From assembly GCA_023213395.1 (NCBI GenBank), contig CM041465.1:142359741-142423740 (forward strand): a DNA stretch of 64,000 bases. Direction: 5' to 3'. Shown piece after piece: positions 56,967 to 64,000 of the stretch. Position 1 is the first letter of the stretch. Each line of letters starts with the position of its first letter. The notes under the pieces are model-generated. The model was not told where the DNA came from. It made no database searches and saw only the letters and a list, made by a program, of their open reading frames with translations. A program made the translations under genes and the position numbers. Source of the DNA: Cycas panzhihuaensis. Taxonomy: Eukaryota > Cycadophyta.

Positions 56967-57998
56967 TTAAGGTAGCAATGATAGCATCTTTTCCTTAATT
57001 TTATCTTGAAGGGCAGTTATCATGGCTTTATACCTTTCCTTCATTTCTTGAATCAGCTGAATTATAGGTCCTGATTTAGTATGTGGTGTGGGAGGTGCGG
57101 AGGTTTCACCTGCTTCCATTGCCGGAGGGAAGTCTTCCCATTTTTCCCAGGAGGCCTCTGCTTCTTCTTCCTCCTCCCCTGATTCCTCTTCACCTTTCTT
57201 CCTTTTACCTCTTCTGTGGACAACCTGTTTTATCTGATGTGGAATGGGTGTTCTTGGTGTTTTCTGCAACCAGGTAAGTACCTTTTGCATTTATTTTTGA
57301 ACCATTCTTTTTGCTTTTGGGCTGTTAACTATATCTGGGAATTCTACTACCCACTGTTTGATTATAGGTTCCCGTGGAGAAATGGTGGTTCATGTTAGCT
57401 GCACATCTGGACATTGATAGAACAAGATGGCCAATAGCAAGGAGGGATGTCCAAAGGAATGTGTCCTGATCTCCTTAAGTTGTTGCCTCATGTTTTCTGC
57501 TAAGAATTCAGACCAATTCAATTTCTCTCCTTCTCGAATTTTTAATAACACTGGCATCATACCTCCTGGAATGTATGTATACTTCCGTTTGGACAAAAAT
57601 CAAGAATTTATAACTTTTGCTACCCATTGGAGTCTGATATCAATGATATTTGCTACCCGAATTCCACCAGACATTATCTGCGTATTTGGTTGACATAATT
57701 CTCTAAGCCACATTTCATGGTCAAACTCTAACCTCTTGGTACCCAGGGGAATTTCTCCTTCATTTGGGAGTTTTGTTATGGTATGAATTATTTCTGCATC
57801 CATCTTAACCTTCCTGTTAACTTCCTTAAGTGCCAATAGGATTTGGTCCATAAGTTCTGGGTCATAATACATGGGATTGCAATAAATGTAGTCTCCCCAT
57901 CCTGCTTGTTTTACCACTGTGCGAAATTGAGCTGGTAGAGCTTGCAATTCCTGCTTGAGCTTTGGTACAAACACTTCTTGGCATCCTGCTACCCTCAT
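56967..57998 (-). pseudogene. Extra ORF of Gypsy-D, same strand as pol, downstream of integrase
   Basis: ATG 57998-57996 opens MRVAGCQEVFVPKLKQEL. One frame runs 343 codons to 56,967, broken by TGA at 57600-57602 and 57390-57392 and TAA at 57,291. The N-terminal two thirds is helical and conserved-looking (GWGDYIYCNP, KRLEFDHEMWLRELCQPN, YTYIPGGMMPVLLKIREGEK, GHPSLLLAILFYQCPDV). The C-terminal third is basic, then acidic (EEESGEEEEEAE), then a probable coiled coil. The pattern ending in PSLLLAIL recalls the plant transposon protein domain PF20167, but I am not sure. Additional ORFs after integrase occur in several plant Ty3/Gypsy families; their roles are unknown. Confidence 0.55.
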
Positions 57999-58259
57999 TA
58001 TGGCTGTGGAATCCCAGAGATAGCTGAAAATAACCTAAGAGTGCAAATCAGAACCCTACATGTGTACCTTTTGGGTATGCTTGTCGTTTTTGTGAAATTT
58101 TATGCCGAGATGCGTACCAGAGTTACTTTTCCTTCTTGTCGGGTTGTACGGTTGCTTGACGAAAAATTCAGAGTCAATTCATCCATCCTTTTTCCACTGC
58201 GTACTTCACGGGAATGCTCGTAGGTATGTAATGTTTTGTTGTATTCACTATTTTGTCTT

Positions 58260-58612
58260 ATACGTGCTTTTTGGTACGTATAATATTATTTGCTTCTAAT
58301 GTGCATACTTGATTACGTACTTTCTAGGTACATAGAATGTAACTAGGCACTTAGGCTTACTTTCCACTGTGCGTACTTGACTACGTACTTTTTAAGTATG
58401 TATAATGTAACTGGGCAACTTAAAATTTTTTTTCACTGTGCATACCTGACTATGTACTTTTTAGGTACGTATAGTGTAGTTTTGATTCACTTTTTTGAAC
58501 TGTGCATATTGGACTGTATTTCCCTAGTACATATAGTGTAATTTTTAAAATTTGATCACTTTTTTAACTGTGCATACCTGGTAACATACCTTTTTGGTAC
58601 GTATAATGTATT
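58260..58612. repeat. Minisatellite of ~64-69 bp units with GTAC dyads
   Basis: TGTGCATAC/TGTGCGTAC recurs at 58,300, 58,368, 58,437, 58,501 and 58,569. Each unit carries a dyad of the form TACGTACTTTTTAGGTACGT with variations. It lies between the integrase end and the extra ORF of Gypsy-D. Apart from it, 57,999-58,860 shows no gene. Confidence 0.75.
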
Positions 58613-58860
58613 TTACTTGTATGCTTTTGAATTTTCCTCTGAATTTTTCAGTTTATGATGCTATTACTTATGTATATGATGAGTTATGGTTGTTTTTTAT
58701 TTTTTCTATTTTTTTTTTCTTTTTCTGTATCCATACCGAATTGGATCATGTCTCAGTATTAAGGCATTGGTTTTGCCTCAACTTCATGCAAAACGATATA
58801 GTACAACCAACTGATCCAGCTGGTAAAGCTGATCTACTCAATGTATGGTTTTGATGCACT

Positions 58861-59830
58861 CTAGTTCACCCGAGTTGGTAGCAGTGGTCCATCAATTTCC
58901 TGAAGTTGCACCGATCTGTTCTCGAAGATTTTTTCTGCGATGTACGGTCCTAACCACCGCATCTTGAGTTTGCTAGGGTGTATTTTGAACTTGCTATTGT
59001 AAAGCAGCACTTGATTACCTTCTTTGAACTGAGGTTTTCGTAAATGTCGGTCGTGCCATGCTTTCTGCCATTGTTTCTCCACATTTTGCAACCAATTTGC
59101 CATATGTCGCTTCTCTTCTAATCGCACTAATTCTTTCAATCGATGTCGTAAGGACTAGAAGTCATCTAATCGACATTGCATAGCAACTCGTAGACTTTGT
59201 ATCTCAAATTTTGTTAGAAGAATGGATTCGGTGTCGTGGACAAGTTGGAATGGGGTTTGTCCAGTTGATCTTTTATATGTCATTCGAAACGCCCATAGCA
59301 CAGATGGTAATTTCTCGTCCCAATCAGATCTATCGACGTCATATATCTTCCTTAAGCAATTCTTGATGATCTTGTTCAAACTTTCAGCTTGGCCATTTGC
59401 TCTCAGATAATAGGGAGTAGATTTCTGATGGCTTATCATGAATGCTAATGTCAGTGTCTCTATAGTTTGATTCAGAAAGTGGGCACCTTGGTCGCTCACA
59501 ATTTCCAAGGGGCATCTAAATCGTGTAATAACCACCTCGTACAGAAATCGAGATGTACTTTGTACATCATCTTTTCGTAATGCTCACGCTTCTACCCACT
59601 TCATCATATAGTCAGTTACCACTAAAATATATCGAGCTTTCGATTGATAAGTGGCTAGTTTAATTGGCCCTACGAAGTCAAGTCCCCATTTCTCAAATGG
59701 TGCTAAAGGTAAAATGGGATGTAGGGGTTGGAAATCCTGTCGATTAGGTTTCCCAACTCGCTGGCAATAGTTGCAAGCTTGAATCTACTTCCTGGCGCCC
59801 TTGAACATGGATGGCCACTAGAATCTGGAC
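58861..59830 (-). pseudogene. int: Gypsy-D integrase
   Basis: Minus strand. A zinc-region remnant with [14 protein letters not shown] near 59,770, then the core [10 protein letters not shown] (near 59,680), EIVSDQGAHFLNQ (near 59,500) and RANGQAESLNKIIKN (near 59,390). All three catalytic acids are present. It continues LPSVLWAFRMTYKRSTGQTP and the C-terminal SKLKMRWLGPYIAEKIFENR to 58,861. Stops include TAG at 59,155 and one near 59,590 (WVEA*ALRKD). Relatively well preserved; no chromodomain seen. Confidence 0.85.
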
Positions 59831-59939
59831 ATCAAAAATTTTTGCCATGTGGCTACCTGCTACTCCTTCATGTGCTTGCAACATGATTTGGTTGATCTCG
59901 TGCGGTCAAACACAACATCTTAACACTTCGTCTAGCCCC

Positions 59940-60032
59940 AATTTGTATAATTCCCCATTGATTAGTTGACAATTTGTATAATTCCCCATTGATTAGTTGA
60001 CAATTTGTATAATTCCCCATTGATTAGTTGAC
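59940..60032. repeat. Three perfect tandem copies of a 31-bp unit inside Gypsy-D pol
   Basis: Units 59,940-59,970, 59,971-60,001 and 60,002-60,032 are identical. On the coding strand one unit encodes LINGELYKL. Two extra copies add 62 bases, which shifts the frame between RNase H and integrase. Confidence 0.95.
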
Positions 60033-61437
60033 ATGGCTTCGCTTTTTTGATAAAATTCCTTTTTCCCATGCGATCTAATTCTACCGACACTTCTCCAGTA
60101 GCTAAGTATTCTGGTATTCCCTCATACCAGTTAGTTGGGACCGCTTCCACACTGAATAATGCTGCATCTGGAAAGTCATCTGGCACTCCTGTGGCTCTTT
60201 CCCTGTTTGTGATTCTTGACAACTGATTAGGGATGATATGGGCTTTTCTGGGTTTCACAATGATCTTAAAAGAAAATTCTTGGAACAACATCAACCACTT
60301 GCTGATTCGCCCTCGCATGATCAGTTTATTCACCAAATACATTAATGCTTGGTGATCGACGAAGAACAAAAATGGATTTGATAATAGATAGTGTCAAAAT
60401 TTCTACAATGCATATACTATGATGAGTGCTTCCCTCTTTGTCATCGTATAATTCTGCTCGGCCTTTGTAAGTTTCCAACTAGCGAAGTATATCGGGTGAT
60501 CTGTCTTGTCGTCACTGAGTTGTGCCAATATGCATCCAATAGCATATTGTGACGCATCCACATGTACATGGAAGGTCTTCTTCTAATCAAGAAATCACAA
60601 TATAGGTGTTGCTATGATAGCTTGTTTCAGTGCTTCAAATACTTATTGATGTTCCTCTATCCATGCCCATTCAATGTTCTTTTTTAATAATTCTTCCAAG
60701 GGTCCTGATATGTATGCATATCCCCTAATGAACTTTCTGTAGTATCCCGTTAACCCCAAAATACCTTTCAATTATTTTCTTGTAAGTGGCATAGGGAAAT
60801 ACAGAATTGTAGATACCTTAGATGGATCTGTTAGCAATCCTTCCTTGCTGACTATGTGCCCTAACAGGTTTCCGAAGGGTACCCGGAAGGTACATTTTTC
60901 TGGGTTCAGGCATAACTTGTTTTCACGGCATGTCTATAACATTTCCCTCAAGTTCTCCATGTGATCCTTCATTAATCCATACAATGTCCAATCATCTAGG
61001 AATACTGTAACTTTTTCTCCAATAAATTTCTAAAATATATTGATTACAATCTGTTGAAATGTAGTTGATGCATTTGTAAGACCGAATGGCATCACTTTAT
61101 ATGCATACATTCCCCATTCTGTCACAAATATAGTTTTCACTTGATCTTCTAGGGCAATCTGCACTTGATTGTACCTGCTAAATCCATTGGTGAAGGAGTA
61201 TATTTCATTCCCTCCAACTGCTTCTAGAATATCTTCTATAAAAGGTAACAAAAAGAGATCCTTCTTTGTTACCTTATTTAGTTGTCTATAATCCACACAG
61301 ACACGGATTTTCCCATTCTTCTTGGGAGCTACCACTACAAGGCTCACCCAGTCACTGTAGTCAATTTCGTAAATATATCTTGCTTCCAACATTTTGTCTA
61401 GCTTAACTTTCACTTTTTCCTTATATTTTGGATTCAT
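59962..61437 (-). pseudogene. pol: Gypsy-D reverse transcriptase and RNase H
   Basis: Minus strand. From 61,437: MNPKYKEKVKVKLDKMLEAR, RVCVDYRQLNKVTKKDLF, YSFTNGFSRYNQVQI, YKVMPFGLTNASTTFQQ, and the catalytic VFLDDW near 61,000 (F-L-D-D). RNase H keeps its acids: FHVHVDASQYAIGC (near 60,560), MTKREAL and FFVDHQALMYLV (60,365). A typical spacer follows (IPNQLSRITNRERATGVPDD). Stops near 61,030, 60,940 and 60,600 mostly replace Gln. Unlike Gypsy-A, the native RNase H is not degenerate here and no second RNase H is seen. Confidence 0.87.
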
Positions 61438-61569
61438 CTGGTATGGCCTTTATTTTACCGGTTTCGCATCTTCCACTAAATCGATATGATGCATTCCTAT
61501 TTCTGGAGGAATGCCTTTTAGGTCCTTATACGACCATACAAATACATCGTAGAATTCTTCAAATAACTA

Positions 61570-62700
61570 CTAGGCTTCTACTACTGTTTGATGATCCCAA
61601 TAATTTCTAATTTGTATGAGTTTGGGATTATCCTGGCTGCCAACATTAATCTCAGTAGTTTTTAACTTAATTACTTCCACATCTTCTGTATTTCCAGTTT
61701 TGTGTCCCGGAGTATGCTCTAACTTCCTTTCTCCAATATTAAGTTCTGTGAATTCTGCAGGGTAACTCATAATTTCTTCTTCTTCACTATGTACTAATTC
61801 TTCCTCCTCTTGGTTTGTTAGTTCTTGTTCTAGTTTTATACTCATTAATCTAATATGCTTTAGGATTCTATCTATTTCCTTATTTTCTGAGGTATGCCTA
61901 AAGGTTTTTATAAAGGATTTCTTCAAGCTTCCCCAAGTCACGTCTAAACTTTGTTCCTTTCTAAGGAACCAGTCCTTAGCTACTCTTCCCAGGGTATGGT
62001 AGAAATAGTTAGGCCAATTTTGTTTGGGTATACTTAAGGATATCCAATTTTGTTTATATTTTTGTATATGCTCCCTAGGGTTTTGACCTACATAGAATAC
62101 TGGGGTGGCTAATTGTTTTGGATGATTAAATCGAATTCAAAACATCGTTTGTAACTCTTTCCAACTTTTAAGAATGGCTTAGTGGGCTAGGTACCAATAC
62201 CAAGCCTTTCCCTGTAAGGTCAATACTAGGTCCTGTTGTTATTGGGTTTTGTCCCAATTCCTATGTTCTATCCAATATTCAACACAATGAATTAGGTGGG
62301 TGGTCCCGTATAACTGCTCTCTGTGGAATGGCTTAACATGCTTCCCAATGTAAATTTAATGATTTATTTCTTCTAGGATAATAAATCTACTGTCTAGACC
62401 AGAGTCTCTAGAAGTACTTACCAGTGATTCTCCTTCCATTTTCCTGGTTCTGGCGCCAATCGTTGGAAGGGATTGGTTACTGGGTGGATATACTTCTAAG
62501 GAAGAGGAGGAAGGAATATTACTTCCTTCCTCAGGTTGTAATAAGGGGGGGGGGGATAGGGAATCTACCTCAGGACCCACGCCTAATGTAGAAAGGAGGT
62601 TAGGGTTACTATTAGCTACTACAAAACTATGAAAAATATTAGGTAAGCTAGGGGGTTGTTGGTCTAGTTAGCCGTCATCCCTTAAACTATCATTAGTCAT
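61570..62700 (-). pseudogene. gag: Gypsy-D gag joined directly to the pre-RT linker
   Basis: Minus strand from MTNDSLRDDG near 62,700: a Pro/Ser-rich start (62,580-62,356), then a gag domain near 62,330-61,880 (LTLQGKAWYWYLAH, FYVGQNPREHIQKYKQNW, VTWGSLKKSFIKTFRHTSEN), an acidic stretch, and the linker TTEINVGSQDNPKLIQI before RT. Zinc knuckle and protease, expected between gag and this linker, are missing, so an internal deletion is likely. A run of 11 G (62,545-62,555) encodes Pro on the coding strand. Confidence 0.65.
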
Positions 62701-63069
62701 TATATACTCAAAAGGATCTAAATTATCATTAATATTTTTAGTTACATATTTAGATAATAAATTACATCTAAGAAGAGGAGTTTACTTCATAGGCATCCTG
62801 CAACCAATAATCCACGAATCTCATTCCGTGTTCATCGTCCGAAGAGTTGTATATTTCCTTGAAATAGGTCAATTCTTCTTCTTGATAATTGGTCGATGTC
62901 GTGGGCTCTTCCACAGTATGATAGAGGTTTTCTTCCTCGAGGGAAGAGAATGTTGTTTCACTCGTGGCGATCGTCTTTGGATCCTAAATGCAGTATCATT
63001 TCGATGGAATTTCTTCCTAGCATTGGTAATACTACTTTGTTCCCATTATCTGATAAGGCGAAGGTCATA

Positions 63070-64000
63070 TTTTTCCAATTTTGGAGGCATTACATCTTGT
63101 ATAGCCATGGCCTCCCTAAGAGTGCTGGATAGGGCATTGCCCCTTTCTTTATTTCCACGATTGTGAAATCAATTTTTACCACAATCCCTGCCACATCCAC
63201 CTTGATGTCGGCTAATCTTCCCATGGGTCATACTAATAATTCGTTGGCTAATTTCAATGAATATGTTGCTGCTTCCAACTTTGGGCTTCCCAGTTTCCAC
63301 CATGTCGAAGCTGATAATACATTGACGGCCACGCCTCCATCGATAATTACTTTTGGGAATGTTTCTCCTAGTACCATCATTGTTACCATTGGATCCATAT
63401 CGAATGATGACATTATTTGCTTTAAACTCTTTGTAATTCCATGTTGTAGTACTCCTCCTTTAATCTAATCAATGACTTGGCATAAGGGAATGGTCAATTG
63501 TAGCTGTTTGACCATATTCTCCATCAACAACAGCATTCTCGGAATGTCTTCCACTGGTAATCCTCTAAATAGTTCTTCTATTTGCACCATCTAAGGCTAC
63601 ACCTTTGCATCTTCTGGTATGTTCTCTTTTCTTTCTGCTTATTTTTCCATACGTATACGTATTTGGTTTCTGGTTTTCCCATTGGTAATGTATTTTCTTC
63701 TCGAACTAAGCCATCCAACACTTGTTTTACTTTTTTAAATCGATCCATTTCTGTTTGTGGATCCAGATATCCTTCATTCTGTTTCTCCTTCTATTTATTC
63801 TAGAGTTTTACATTTTTACTTTCTGGTATAATCGTCATTAAGTTGGTGGCTTTGGCCTTCCCTTTATAATCCTCTGTCTTATGGTCACTTGGGCCATAGT
63901 TGTTACATACGAACGGTTTCTATTCATATTCCTGTTTAGTTGGGTATTCTAACTTCTAGTACCCAAATTGCAAATAGATGAGGCATCTACCCATTGGTGG
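63070..64000 (-). pseudogene. Zinc knuckle and protease of a Ty3/Gypsy gag-pol, out of order with the adjoining gag
   Basis: Minus strand. Near 63,910 CNNYGPSDHKTEDY looks like a CX2CX4HX4C knuckle with both the second and last Cys changed to Tyr. The protease at 63,413-63,228 reads FPKVIIDGGVAVNVLSAS (D-G-G) and, after a TAG, PYPALLGRPWL near 63,110, the second protease hallmark. Because gag of Gypsy-D begins downstream of this (62,700), the block belongs to a neighbouring copy or to a rearranged element. 63,414-63,870 shows no clear domain. Confidence 0.65.

Noticed and set aside
59940-60032. CRISPR-like array
   Set aside because: The 31-bp units are directly adjacent with no spacers, inside a retroelement pol gene of a eukaryote.
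1-64000. Reassigned stop codons (TAA/TAG read as Gln)
   Set aside because: Many stops sit at Gln positions, but TGA, frameshifts, deletions and catalytic substitutions occur in the same genes. Decay of silenced elements explains all of it.

Overview
This window looks like nuclear DNA of a land plant with a large, repeat-rich genome. The evidence is nested and heavily decayed plant LTR retrotransposons, eukaryotic-type tRNA-Asn and tRNA-Gln genes, GT-AG introns, and a plant mobile domain (PMD) gene. I see no intact single-copy host protein gene. The age of the elements would suit a gymnosperm, but that is a guess; the sequence does not fix the species.

Layout. (1) 1-13,600, + strand, GC-richer: a Ty3/Gypsy element (Gypsy-A, probably Tat-like) with gag, protease, RT, a degenerate RNase H and integrase. 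It then carries an antisense, intron-containing PMD gene with its own TATA box, and a second, archaeal-type RNase H far downstream of the integrase. A 3' LTR probably begins at 10,958. The AT content jumps near 13,600. (2) 13,600-24,960: Copia debris. Copia-1 (-) is split by Copia-2 (+) and abuts an orphan LTR (Copia-4). (3) 27,430-33,818 and 50,057-55,993: two arms of an inverted duplication. Each arm holds an LTR-like segment, tRNA-Asn and tRNA-Gln genes in opposite orientations, and a Ty3/Gypsy element (Gypsy-C). The arms have since diverged by deletions, duplications and insertions. (4) 33,819-49,021, between the arms: a lone Copia-2-type LTR, then Copia-3a, whose RT is interrupted by a related element, Copia-3b (39,723-48,605). 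Copia-3b has paired 312-bp LTRs, PBS, PPT and a perfect TACAA target-site duplication. (5) 55,994-64,000: a minus-strand Ty3/Gypsy element (Gypsy-D) with gag, RT, RNase H and integrase, an extra sense-strand ORF after integrase, a roughly 67-bp minisatellite, and a 31-bp triplication inside pol.

Almost every coding region is broken, usually by changes that look like C-to-T or G-to-A transitions (CAA/CAG to TAA/TAG, CGA to TGA, Glu to Lys, Asp to Asn). Two signals deserve attention. First, the antisense PMD gene and displaced second RNase H in Gypsy-A. Second, Copia-3a and Copia-3b share the same inactivating lesions in gag, protease and integrase, which suggests a family that kept transposing after its own enzymes had died. 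All boundaries and similarities were read by eye; no alignments or searches were run.
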